Source of the DNA: Stercorarius parasiticus
Lineage: Eukaryota; Chordata; Aves; Charadriiformes; Stercorariidae
DNA length: 64,000 bases
Direction: 5' to 3'
NCBI GenBank assembly: GCA_013396915.1
Contig: VWZL01000583.1
Coordinates: 310,001 to 374,000 of the forward strand
The translations under genes and the position numbers were made by a program. Below, piece by piece: positions 38,601-50,107 of this stretch; positions within the stretch are counted from its first letter, which is position 1, and each line of letters opens with the position of its first letter. Below the pieces are notes generated by a model. That model worked only from the letters and a program-made list of their open reading frames with translations, made no database searches and had not been told where the DNA came from.

Positions 38601-41600
38601 CTGTGGGTTTTCCTATCAAAATAATCTGGTTACTTTATGTGACAGCAGATGAACTCACTGGACCAAATTCTACTCTAAGATACACACACACAAGCAACAG
38701 GAATTCAACAGGTCTGTACAGGTGTAAATGTTCACAGAATAATCAGATATGAACAATAGCTACATTTAATATAACTATCATATACATAGGAGAGCATTGT
38801 TTTCTGTTTTATCCTCATATGATTTGATTAGCAAATCAGAATTAACTTTATATTATTGTTAAGGATATCCATCAATATTCTTCACCTTATTTTTCCCCGC
38901 AATACAGGTCTAACAACATTTCTTCTTTGACACTAGTCAAAATTCAAACAAAGGAAACTTTTACCTAGTGCTCTTGACAGTTTCAATAAACAAAGGTTTT
39001 CCCAAAGAATAAACTATTGTTAGAACAGTTGCTCTGTCCGTTCTTCCCTTCGCTGGTTTCTGACCTCTTTTATTGCAATTAATGATACAACAAAATGGGT
39101 ATTTATATAAGCAGGTTAAATATTTGTCAAATAAGTTAGAAAGAACATTCATAGAAGTTTCTTGGCAAAGAGGATGATTATCCCCAGTTAGATCAAGAAC
39201 TAAGATTTCCACAGGATTTATTTTTCCTGGTCTGGCCTTAGATATGCATGTCATAGAGCTGTTAATCTTTATGAATTAGTTCGCAGCTTTCATCAAATTC
39301 AGCTTCATAGCATTCTATGGTTATATTATAAGCAAGACTACCTTATTTGAAAGGCCTGCAATGTTCTAATGCCATTCATGTTTCTTTCACAAGCAGGCAC
39401 AGTTAGTTGTGAAAAACAAAAAAGAAATCAGACAGTTTGACGAACATGACTTGAACAGCAGTATTAAACGGCAGGTACACAACAGAGGTAAGAGTAACAT
39501 TTTAAACAAACAAGGGTGATTACACAAATTAAATAGAGCTGCTAGGGTTAGCAAATATTACTAGAAGATATTCTGTCAGGGTAAATGCTATGAATTTACA
39601 TACTTGTGCCACATAGACAGGCCAGAAGCACTTGCTTCACAGGTCGAGAGTGGAAATGTAGCAGCACTGATCATATAGCTGTGTTTGTATGCGATATCCA
39701 CTAAATAATCAAGAAAGTGACAAAAAGTGGTAATTATTTGACACTGTCTTTGCTAAATCTCAAGCCATAGTAGCACAGCTGGTCATTGAAATTAATTTTG
39801 CACCAAGGTACCATTCAAAAATCCCATTCAGTTAAGCAGAAGAATAAATATGAACAGATCAGGTACAAGGTTTTCATTTTCTAAAGGCGTATTGATAAAT
39901 TAAGCAAACTTGTTAGTGGAATGATCAAGGTTGAAGAGGGGTTTTTACCAGAGGAAGAAATCTCAAACTTCTTTCAAACAAATATGCAAAAACTACCTGG
40001 AATTTACTTCCCAAACAAATAGAAAAAACTGATAAGGGAAGATTCTATATTCAATTGAATGAACAGTCACTGTGAAAAAATGAAAACTGATTTTCCCACT
40101 TATTTAGAAAAAAAATAATTGATTGGAGTTTTCACAAGAAATCAGTACAAGTTCATATGCACATCCATTTTTTATGGAAATGAAGACAGCAAGTTCAAGA
40201 TTACAATCCATCCCTCCCTAAGATCAAAACTACATTTGGTCATTCAAAAAAGTGGACTTGCAAAACCGGTAAATGGTAATCCACCCAAATCGTTTTGCAG
40301 AACCTAAAAGGCTGCAATTAGATGCGTATCTCACTTTTCCCCCTGATATCAAGCTCTCATCAGGTGTTACAGCACTACATATGGAGAATATTTTTGGAAT
40401 CCCCAGTTCTTTCACCTTCAAGATTTTTGCATAATGAGATTCAGTTCTATTCATTTGTTTTTGCTCAGGAGAGATGATGAATTACACATTACGATTTTAT
40501 AAGCATCCTCGGGTTGAATTTAAAGGATTAAAGCCAATTAATGAACTGAAATTTTAAATGTTTCTTCTTGTCCTGGATTTTAGACAGTGGTCAGACCGTC
40601 CAGCCACAAACTTCCGTACTTCTGACTGAGTTCTGGGTCCTAAATCATAGCACCACCAACAGCACGCAGTGTTGGCTTCATGCAGAATGGCCATAGGAAG
40701 TTTCACTAATTTCATCATGCAGGTAGAACATAAACTGTGTCACATGCTTTTCAGGGAATTTAACATCTCCCTTCCCAATCCAAAGTTTCTGCTAACCTTC
40801 ATGTCAACAGCAGGACTTCCAGGTGGCTGTCAGGCTTTGAACTGTGTGCAATCCCCAACCTGAGATGAGCTGACAGTCCTTCCCTGTGGCTAATCCTGCA
40901 CAAGAAGTGCTGCCTGTCTCTCTCCCTTGCCCTTTCACAGATGTACAGGCTTAAGTCACTCTTAGATCTTGCTTTATTTTTCCGGGGTATCCGTAGAGTC
41001 GTAAACACCTCTGTAGGCCAAGAGGATGGAGCTCAAAATTGAAAGAACTGCTGCTATTTTGTTTTCAGTTTACTCCTTTTTCTGCAACACTTTAAGACAG
41101 GGGGTGGGGGAAGTATGTGTGAAACCCATTTAATTACAAGCTCTTAACATGAATAAAACAATTCAGAGCAACAGGTTTTAATGTGTTTAACTTGGTAAAG
41201 AGCATTAGGGAACCTTTTGGACCAATTAGCTAAAAATCTCTCTCAAACAGCTTTCAGCTGCGTAGAAACACCAAGGGCAGTATTTCGGTCATTGTGTTTT
41301 GCTACAGAGTTGTCAGGTAGGAGAAGACTTTGAATTACATTGATGTGATTTAGTAATGATGTGATTTAGTAGCAAAGCTCATGCATGAGCTACAAAGGTG
41401 AACAATAACGAACCTCACAAAGCTGAGTTACTTAATGACCTGGATCTACGTGACTAAATATGTGATATATCAACTAAAAAATAGATTAAAATAGGTGCTT
41501 GAATAATTTCTTAATTATTTCGAAGAAGGGCTAACCCACTGTTAAGAGCAGAACACTATAAATCATAGAGTGAGATACTGATCTTCTAAGTTAGTTACTA

Positions 41601-43775
41601 GACCTTGGCTTTTCTAGACTTTATTCTAGACTGCCAATTATTTTACTGCTGTTGTGTAATTTATCTTTGTCTTTTTTTTCCAATCTGTTATCCACAGAAT
41701 GCTTCTTGTACATAAGCTATCAAACAATAATCCATGAAAAAAGACGTATTTAAAAACCAAGCAACCACAATCCCACACATTCAAGGAAGGAAATGAAGAT
41801 AATAAACCTTACAGAAGCAGCTGAAAGTTGCTACAATAAAGGAACATCCATATTAGAGCTTATTGTTATTTTAGCTTCCATTGTAATGTAACATGCAGTA
41901 CATTTTTCATAAAACTTCAGTTAACATCTCTTGGTGTATGACTGGCCTTTAAGAACAGGGAAAAAGAAAGGTCTTTGCTTCGCCATTTCCCTTTTTATGA
42001 CAGCATAGCTCCACCAAAATCCCAAGGTTCATGGAAACCCAAGATTACGGAGGATACAGTCCCTAAATTGCCCACAGTGGAGTATGATGAAACATACAGT
42101 CAGGTCAGTGGAGTAACTGTAAATAAGAATAGCTGCTAGATTCAACACAAGCAGTTGTACAATATAACCTTTAAATAAATGTGTCTGAATTTTCTCTCAC
42201 TATGACAACAAGATGTTCCGCTGTACCATGGGGCTGAGCCACTCATTTTTCTTAACAAGTGTTTCTGTCATTAGCTTTTAAAGTCACCTGAGTGAAGTCA
42301 AAATAAGCCCATGGCTAAGCAGCTATTGAAGAACGGTCCACATGGAAGGGAAGGCCTAAAATGCCTATGCAATGAATAGGATCCTTCATAATATTTCCTT
42401 TTCTAAGGATTGAAAGGGCAACTTAAACACAGAGAGAGTCAACACAACCTCGGATCTTCACAATATATATAAACATTTTTGACTCATATGTGAGTTTAAC
42501 GGGAAACCAGCAAGCTGACCAAAAATGTGACTGAAATAAAAAAGACAGCTGTCATATTCATTTTGAAGTGTCATACAGTTCATATTGACGTACAATAGAA
42601 TAAGTTTAATCTGAATTATGTTTTTGGCATTGCTTAGATGTAAAAACAGTGCCAGACTCTGTTCTCACTTGACACAGTGAAAATGTGAGTCTGCACAGAG
42701 TCTACAAATCTCCATGGAGTTATTCCCTCTGCACATTGGTGAAAGGTGTCCAGACCGCAATGGACAACTTGTACTGCAAACATTTCTGCACGTTCTTTTT
42801 CATTCAGGTGGCTTTGTCCTCATATTTGTTCCATGCATGCTGCACTTATTGCACTGTCTTTGTAAGAGTGCAGGCAGTGAGCTGCCATCTGTTTCACAGT
42901 AAACTCAGGCCTGCCATCTGTAATCGGACAGTGAAAAATTATTCAAGTAGATGATTGCTGGGATCCTAACAGAACATTTATGAAAGGTATTTTATATGCT
43001 CTGAAATACTTTGTTCTGTGCCCGTCAACAGCCATCAAGCTGAAGAACAGGGACTGAGCTACAGGAGTAGGGGCTGAGATACAGTCTATCATTTGTACTA
43101 AGGAGATGAATAAAATGAATGAAACCAGAACAAAAACAACAAGACAGGCCTACCTATCCCTTCAGGTTTTTAAGATGGTGTAAATCAGAGATGGACAAAG
43201 TTTTCCAGATTTTAAGTTTTCACTACGTACTATCAATAACATAGCTCTCAATAAGAATAAAATTGTAGAAACTACACTATAGACAAAAGGGTCATTTTTT
43301 TTCATCTTTAAGATGAGAACTTTAGATGCAAATGACCCTAAATGCTCAAAAATCCCCCTGCCTTTACAGAAGCCATGGCGTACTTCCTGTTGATTTGGCC
43401 ATAGAGCTTAATGTCTCAATCCAGGAAAGCAATTTAGCACATGCCATTGAAGTACAGAAGCTGCTTTGCTGACTAAATCAGATCTAACAGTGCTGACAGG
43501 TATTGCAGAAGAACCAGCTGACATGGTTTAAGAAGTCACCAGCCCCAGCTCTCAGTTCCTCTTCTTTGCAAGAGACTCATCAGGACTGAATTCCTTAACA
43601 AATACAAAGCCAAATCTCACTCAAGTTACTGTGAAATACTTTCACTTAGTTAAGGAAAGAAATGACAAAAAGTGATTGACTACCCTTACAAAATAAGCAA
43701 AAAAAACTTCCCTATTTACACAGCTCAGCTTCTTTACAAAGCTTACCATATTACCCCGTCCAATTACTGTCACAG
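29670..43775. other. Intergenic, no gene recognised
   Basis: Fourteen kilobases of AT-rich DNA with only short ORFs. Minor structure: a small tandem at about 37,323-37,341 (tcaggccct twice), a ttctagact duplication at 41,612-41,632, and the palindrome cluster at 41.34-41.39 kb. Nothing is identifiable as an exon or RNA gene by eye. Confidence 0.55.
41341..41390 (+). repeat. Tandem 16-bp duplication followed by a 14-bp perfect palindrome
   Basis: The unit tgatgtgatttagta occurs at 41,341-41,355 and 41,357-41,371. Six bases later comes the perfect palindrome gctcatgcatgagc (41,377-41,390). Confidence 0.85.
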
Positions 43776-43779
43776 GAGC

Positions 43780-44985
43780 CATCAGCCCATCAAAGGCCCA
43801 CCTCCACAGGTCTAGAGGAGTACAGGGGTGTGAAAGTAAGGAGGGAACCCAACTTCAAGACTCAAAGGAGGAGTATAGTCTGTACAGGACCCTTCCAGAA
43901 GAAATTCAATACTAGAGTCTAGTTATGAAGTTCATCAAGATGGGTCCAGCCCAGAGTACCTTTTGATAGTTTTGACTGAGGTGGGGGGGCTGCCTAGGAA
44001 TGTGGAACACATCATGGGATGCAGAGAAAGTGCAAGATTGCACAAGATTTATTATAGGATGTTTAGGGGACAAACCAAAGGTGGGGAAAAGGTAGGGACC
44101 TAAGTGATTTAGTGAGGACAAAGTGTGGGGATAAGGGGGACAATGGGGCCAGATGGATGTAGTTTGCTGGTTGGTATGCTCATCTGACCATACTCTGCAC
44201 CTGACCAGTGTAGTCTGTCCCACCTTCTTATTAAATTCCTCTCTAACTCTTTCCTGGGTGAGGGACTCTCTACTGAGAGTTGTCTATATGAGGGCCTGGG
44301 TGCCAGCAACTGGAGTCAAACCATAGGTTGGTGAGCCCATGTGCCTGGGTGGTGGTGACTAGAGAGACCTGACTGAGTGAGATTCAGTGCCAGCCACGGG
44401 ACTGGGACCAGGGCTCAGGGGCCTGGGTGCCAGCGACTGGAACACATGCGAGCACAAGTGAAGATCAATCCAGACTCACTGGGGAGTGGGTGAAGTGGCT
44501 GAGGAGGTGGGTGTGTGTCTCTGAGATCGCACCAGGGGCTGGGGACTCCCAGCCTGCTGCTGGTGAGACTGTGGGGTCTGGGGGTCTCTAGGGGTGAGAC
44601 CTGCCAGTGTGTGTATGTCTCTAAGGACAGAACCATAGCGGGTTTGAATACTGAGGACCAGAGTAACCTCAACCACCTTTGGGGGTGTGTACATGTATGC
44701 AGCTGTGTGAATGCGGGTGTATATGTATGTATGTTGCCGTTAGTGCATCTCCATCCTGCACAGCCAGAGAGTGGAGTGGGATGAGGTCCACATGAGTGCT
44801 CTATGCGTGTCTTGGATCCGTGTGACCAGCCATGGGTATCTTTGATGAGTGTGTGTGTGCACTGTGTGCACATGCCTACTGGGAACACCTGCTCAGTCTC
44901 GCTGCTGTTTGGACCTGGGACATGGAGCTGCAGCAGCCTCGCCCCTCTCAGGGCTGCCAGATCCAGCAAAATATATATTCACCTA
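43780..44985. repeat. GC/TG-rich interspersed repeat, possibly an old LTR
   Basis: The base composition changes sharply from AT-rich to G- and TG-rich and back again near 44,985. A 23-bp unit beginning gggcctgggtgccagc occurs at 44,292-44,314 and 44,419-44,441 with one mismatch, 127 bp apart, and a related cctgggtg lies between. Many TGTG and GTGTG tracts follow. An ATTAAA hexamer at about 44,230 and the overall texture resemble a solo LTR of a bird endogenous retrovirus, but I cannot identify clean TG...CA ends or a target-site duplication. ORFs inside (for example the 184-codon minus-strand frame at 44,415-44,969) are low-complexity and not genes. Confidence 0.45.
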
Positions 44986-45849
44986 ACAACATGTTAAACA
45001 GTTTTTAGTCAATGCGCTACCTCACTTCCCGAATTCTTTAAAAACTTTTAGTCTCTCCTGGCACCCGTTTAAAACTTTTCTTGATAAATTCTATTTTAAA
45101 ACACAGTTCAATGTATTTCTAGAGAGTATAGTCAACTCTTTATATATTTATAGAAAGTCTTCTTTGGACTTCTTTTTTCACTTCAGGATATTTATGTATT
45201 TAACTATGTTCACCTTCAGTGTTGAAATATCCTGGACCATTTGATTATGCTGAGTGCCAGAAGAAGGTGTTATAAAAACTGTTTAAAAAAAATTAGCAAG
45301 GAGAAAATTGCGTACTGTGCTCATCAGAAGTAAAGAAGGGAAACCTTTTTTATATGTAGTGTTTTATTTTAAAATAAAAGGGAACTTTTTCGAAAATGTT
45401 GCTCTTGGTTTTTTTTAACTCTTCACTCTAATTTGCATGCGACATTATGTTCTTTCTCAGATAAGTCAAGGATTTCTAATTGGCATTGACAGAAGTACCC
45501 TCACACTTTCTTAGGTAGAATTTAACTTGAAATACGCATTAATTCTGTAATGAGTCAACATTTCCGGGTGAATGATCCAACATAAAGAATTCTGTTATGT
45601 GTATCCCTTAGCAACTGAGAAATTACACCCTTAATTTCATAAAATAAGTCTCGCGTTTATTAAACCCTTTTTTGCACTATGGATTGAATGTGTGAGTTAC
45701 CAAGAGTTGTCTTGGGCATGATGTTACAGGCAACTGTCTTGCGCAAGAAAAATGCTTGATGTCCTGCTGAAGGACAATGAAGCCATCCCTGGACAAGCAA
45801 AAACTACTAACTGCCAGCGCGCTCCAGCTGTTGGGCCCATTGCACTCCC

Positions 45850-45856
45850 TATAAAG
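45850..45856 (+). promoter_or_regulatory. TATA box of a candidate small gene
   Basis: TATAAAG in a locally less AT-rich context (ccctataaaggcacc), which makes a chance match less trivial than elsewhere in this AT-rich window. A start site would be expected near 45,880. A plausible leader exon ending in a good splice donor (GAA|GTGAGC at 45,960/45,961) follows, and coding-like exons lie 1.7-3 kb downstream on the same strand. Confidence 0.3.
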
Positions 45857-45879
45857 GCACCAGCAGGCAGGACAGAACA

Positions 45880-45960
45880 AGAGACACAACCACAGAGCTC
45901 ACCACAGCTGCTGTGTCCAGAGAACGGCTGTATATGAGAGGTGACAGCCGCCTCTGAGAA
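45880..45960 (+). other. Candidate non-coding leader exon
   Basis: This is the sequence between the expected start downstream of the TATAAAG and a consensus-like donor GTGAGC at 45,961. Its only ATG (in tatatgagagg) meets an in-frame TGA after seven codons, so the exon would be untranslated. The support is positional only. Confidence 0.2.
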
Positions 45961-46099
45961 GTGAGCACAAGGGTGAAGGCAAGGACAAGCAGTAATCACA
46001 GCTTTCCTTCCCTACTTCTCCCTAGCAGCAGAAAACTGACAAAGCCAGCTCTTCCTGTTCTCTCTCTCTCCTGTGGTTTTGCTTATGCTGCTGAACAGA

Positions 46100-46202
46100 C
46101 TGGAGCCTGTTTCGTGCTTCTAGTTCCTGTGAGAATTCGATCTACTGTCCTGAGACAGACTTAGAGAAAACATGATTGCTCGAATGAGAGTTTTACCTCG
46201 TG
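46100..46202 (+). other. Possible first coding exon of the candidate gene
   Basis: A strong pyrimidine-rich tract followed by an acceptor-like tgaacag lies just before this stretch. It contains an ATG at 46,172 that opens ten codons (MIARMRVLPR) and then one base before a GTGATG donor-like site at 46,203. That leaves phase 1, which matches the phase required by the exon at 47,541. The donor is weak (GTG|GTGATG) and the peptide does not look like a classical signal peptide, so this is tentative. Confidence 0.15.
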
Positions 46203-47540
46203 GTGATGCATGAAGAGTGATGCTGGCTTTAGGAAAAATAAAAATAAAAAAGCTTTACCTCTTTTTACCAGGTATGCAAGCTCTTTTTACAAGGTGTGAA
46301 AGCCATACAGTATTTTCAGGACAGGCACTTGGACCAGTGGCCACTCAGGTGCTAATTACATTTAAATATTTGCACACAGAAGTGCAGCAGCCTTACAGTA
46401 GCTGTCACAACCTTGTTGTATCATTCACAGACTTTTAGTAGAGTAGCAGAAGGAGTTTCTGAGAAAAAGTCCTGTTTGACTAGGTTTGATGGTCTAAACA
46501 TAGTTTCATTTTCATATTTTAATTTTGGAAGCTCACCCATTTGCTAAGGAGACAGCATGATCAGGGACCTTGGCATAGCCAGACCTCCTGACCATGCTAT
46601 TGGCATGATTCCTTTTTCCTTTCTCTTTTATTCAAAGCAGAAGGTCATTGAAACAAATGCAGAAGGAATTCATAGGCTTTTCAGTACTGAGAAGAATCAA
46701 ATATCCAGTGCTGCATAGCTCTTTGGCACAGTGTATCACTATAAACCCTGTAATACTGCAAAGTGTAAACCGCTATTCCAATGGTGTGACAGTTTCAATG
46801 TATCGAATTTGACACCTTTTCAATAAAATAGGCTAAATTTAGACAACCATATGCTCATGCTGACAAGCTAGCTTCTCCTTGATATGTGTTTTCATGAAAG
46901 AGTACAGGACGGCCTCAAAGTTTAATTAGTTTAAAGTGAATTCAAAATATTGTATTAATTTACAGTAGAAAGGTCAAGTTGTTGAGCAAACAGCAGTGAT
47001 GAATGTTTTCTACTTAATACGCTAAGATGCAGCTGTACAACCTCCATTAATGTTAATAGGAGTCATGCTGCCAAACTCAAAAATCACACTAGAAATATTT
47101 TATCTGTCTATGCTTTTACTGCAGTGTACTAAACACTGTACAATTAAAAAATTGTCCCTTCTTTCACGAGTGCCAGCTAGGCAAAGTTGAAGGGTACACA
47201 TATACAAACAAAGCAGTCTTTTATCAACAGAGATGTATTTATCATTTGTGCTTCGCTAACTTAAGAAGATGGACTAATTTCACAATTGCACACCGATCTT
47301 TGCATCATGTTAAGGGATTTTTAAACAACCATTACAGAAATGTAAAAATTAATGATTTTAAGCAAAAAATCTCTCAGTAGTGAATAACACTGCCCTTTTG
47401 TTTGTAAGACTGCAGGTAATATACAATAATATCTATCCATTTATCTGTGATTAAATCATAAAGATTGATTTCATTTAGTATATGTTATAAGATCAACATC
47501 ACTCTCAAATTCACTTCTTTTTTTTGTTGTGTCCCACTAG

Positions 47541-47629
47541 GCATTGTGATTCCCTTGGTTGCTCATACACTGTGGTCTTACTGGTCTGAAAGCAAGCCCA
47601 AATCTGAGATGCATACCACGCAGCTGAAG
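47541..47629 (+). CDS. Candidate internal coding exon of an unrecognised small gene
   Basis: An 89-nt segment has a very good acceptor (long T-rich tract, then tcccactag) and a good donor (AAG|GTAGAG at 47,630). Only one of its three frames is open: two bases finish a codon, then 29 codons beginning IVIPLVAHTLW and ending MHTTQLK. It therefore joins at phase 1 upstream and phase 0 downstream, and phase 0 is what the terminal exon at 48,682 needs. I do not recognise the peptide. Alternatives are an exon of a non-coding RNA or a chance match. Confidence 0.35.
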
Positions 47630-48009
47630 GTAGAGAAGATCTTCAGTCTTCACTTACATGCAAATTACATGAATAAATGCAGAAGACATAATTTCTTAAA
47701 ATGGAGTAATAATTAAAATGATACATAAAAATCTTCTGTTTTGTTTTGTTTGATTGGTTTTTTTAACCAAAACCCACAACTCCAGTGATACATAATTGTC
47801 TGCCTCATGCAAATTTAGCCAAAAAAAAGACTATATTTGCTGACACCCTTTAAGATTTACAATACCTTAAAATATTTGCAGAATCTCAGTTAATTATAAT
47901 AATTAAAACAGAAAAACAAAAAAAATTAACATCTCTGGAGACAAAATCTAAATAATAATAATGAGAATATTAAATTGAAGAACACATAAAGAAAATTTGC
48001 ACCACACAG

Positions 48010-48050
48010 AAAAAAAAAAAACAACAACCAAACAAACAAACACAAACAAA
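48010..48050 (+). repeat. A-rich / (CAAA)n low-complexity tract
   Basis: A run of A followed by CAA and CAAA units. It lies in the presumed last intron of the candidate gene, next to an 11-bp inverted repeat (48,052-48,062 with 48,100-48,110). Confidence 0.85.
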
Positions 48051-48344
48051 GAAGGGGTGGAATTAATGTAAAAATGTTAAATCTTTTTTAGAAATGTGTT
48101 TCCACCCCTTTTATAAATAGAGAAACCGCAATAGTTTCATGAGATGGAAATATGAAGTGTTTTACTTTGGGGAAATTAGTACAAATACATAGCAGATACA
48201 ACAAATTATTTCCTTGCTCTTACAAATTATATTCCCACTTGCATGGGAGAAAATGGTGGTAAAGTGTTGAATGCATTATCTTTATATATATGTAAACAAA
48301 ATATTGCTCAAGTACACTTGCTTGTGGGCATTTAACAATTTCAG

Positions 48345-48422
48345 ATGTGGACTCTTCCCTCTGAGAAGCTGTATGTATATAGAATTATACACATTCTTAC
48401 ACAGAGGACATTGCTAGAGCAG
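48345..48422 (+). other. Possible optional 78-nt exon in the candidate gene
   Basis: After an acceptor-like aacaatttcag there are exactly 26 open codons (starting MWTLPSEKLY) before CAG|GTTTTG. The segment is in phase 0 at both ends and would keep the reading frame if included. The acceptor has a poor pyrimidine tract and the donor is poor, so it is noted only because of the frame agreement. Confidence 0.12.
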
Positions 48423-48681
48423 GTTTTGTTTTCTATTTTGAAAGGAGAAATTAAAGAAATACCTACGGATGATGTCTGTTTCAAAACACCCGAATCTCTG
48501 GTACATCACACACAGTACAAATGTGAAAACCCCTTTATATATAAGTTCTTCTGACCATGCAATGACTGCATTCACAATGCATGTTCATCACAAGTCACCC
48601 TTTAATGTGAAGCTTTAAGTCTTGATCGCTCCATCTAAGTCTGCTACATATCCAAGTCAAGTACCGTCTGTTTTCTGACAG

Positions 48682-48873
48682 GCAAATCTGATGGCAAAAT
48701 GGTTTTCATTGAAGACCAGTGATGGAGAATGTGGTGAATTTCAAAAAATCTTCAGATATGTTAAATTCACTAAAGCTAGGGGTACTGACAAGTACCTTAG
48801 CATTCATGATGAATTTGGACAGTGTAATGCACCATTTAGATTCTTCAAAGAAAAAGCTGAAAAATATTTGTAA
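48682..48873 (+). CDS. Candidate terminal coding exon of an unrecognised small protein
   Basis: The acceptor (tctgttttctgacag) opens 63 codons ending in TAA at 48,871-48,873. The frame is closed by a TGA immediately before the splice site, so the open frame coincides with the predicted exon. The peptide is soluble-looking and mixed: 9 Lys, 3 Arg, 8 Phe and two Cys (in GECGEF and GQCNAPF), ending KEKAEKYL. This composition is unlike the hydrophobic or low-complexity ORFs typical of this window. Joined in phase to the 47,541 exon it would form the C-terminus of a protein of roughly 100 residues. No transmembrane segment, known motif or family is recognised. Confidence 0.4.
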   Translation, partial: ANLMAKWFSLKTSDGECGEFQKIFRYVKFTKARGTDKYLSIHDEFGQCNAPFRFFKEKAEKYL

Positions 48874-49170
48874 ATAATTTCTAGAATTGCTTTGCTTACA
48901 TAGGAGATAATGCAAGGAATCTTGTATATTTGCTTATGAATGTGTTTTGAACATGCTTTTATCCCTAAAGTGCATAAGTAGAGGAAAGTAAGTCCATAGC
49001 CCACCTGTTTTTCCTTAATACCTACAAATCATTACTTTTTTTTCTCAATTTCGCTTCCTTAATCTTATCTCCTCACAACCTAATTCTGTTATAAAATCCC
49101 TGCTCAATGTTAATTTTTCCAAAAAAACTTACAGATTTGACAAATAAAGCTTGTAATTGAAAAGAAAACC
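48874..49170 (+). other. Candidate 3' UTR of the unrecognised gene
   Basis: AT-rich non-coding sequence follows the TAA, leading to the AATAAA at 49,143. Its length of about 290 nt is ordinary for a small vertebrate gene. The only support is its position between the stop codon and the hexamer. Confidence 0.3.
49143..49148 (+). terminator. Candidate polyadenylation signal
   Basis: AATAAA about 270 nt after the stop of the candidate terminal exon (context gacaaataaagcttg). In AT-rich DNA this hexamer is frequent, so its weight comes from being the nearest good signal downstream of the exon chain. Confidence 0.35.
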
Positions 49171-50076
49171 ATCTCTTCCAGAGGCATTGCTGCTTTACTG
49201 GTGCAAGTAATTATTTACTTTAGCGCTCCTCCAAAAAAAGATTTCATTAACAGATTTAAAATTAAGAATTAACTATTAATAGCACTTTTTAAAAAATAGA
49301 CATGGAGTTAATTTCAACCATCAATCTTTTGACTTTTCTCTAGAAAAAAATATGAAAATATTGATTATGAATGCATCAGACCCTTCATAAAAAGTTTCAA
49401 AAATTAAAGTTACATTTAATTATGTACCATGAAATATATTTATAGAGAAATCATATGCAGCAAATGCTGTTTTCAGTGAAAGAAACTAAAATTCCAGAAT
49501 TGCTTAATCACTTTATGATGTATTAATTATTCTCCAGGTACTGGTAACCTTTCTCTGTCCATTCTAGCCACACCACATACCGAAAAAGAAGAAGATTAGT
49601 AGAATATTACCTTACTTTCACATTCTGTTAAGTACAGGAGAGATTCTCACTTTGAGGGGACATCAGAGAGTCACTGTATATGTGGCTTTCCACAAGCTAG
49701 AGATCTGATTCATCCTGTATTTCAGTCACCACTAGGAAAAAGCTGATAGATTTTAATGCAGTGAAGCCAATCCTCTTTTTAGCTGTAACTTAGATACACA
49801 GCTGCTCAGTTAAACTTTCTAAAGCAATTAGTATAGCTCATAGCCCCAGATTTCACAGGAAAAGGGTGATTGTTGGGGGTTTTTTACATGTTAAATTTCT
49901 AGTCAGGTCATTGCACATAGTTATAAGAATACATGCCTGTGCATTACTTACACAGTTTTTAGCTGTCTCTTTGGATACGTGACTTTTTCTGTATCCATCT
50001 CTGAAATTCAATTGTAACACAGTAGTATAATTTAGGTAAAATTCTTTTAAAAGTCCTGCATATATTTAGCTATTTT

Positions 50077-50107
<31 letters not shown>

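Noticed and set aside
44415..44969. 184-codon minus-strand ORF
   Set aside because: It lies inside the GC/TG-rich repeat-like block and has low-complexity Pro/His/Thr-rich composition with overlapping ORFs in several frames.
45752..45937. ORF starting at 45,752 (MLDVLLKDNEA)
   Set aside because: It begins upstream of the TATA box and crosses the presumed start site, overlaps minus-strand ORFs of similar length, and shows no known motif.
48775..48822. EF-hand-like pattern (TDKYLSIHDEF) in the candidate terminal exon
   Set aside because: Aligning the Glu to position 12 leaves no acidic residues at positions 1, 3 and 5 and no hydrophobic residue at position 8, so it is not a calcium-binding loop.
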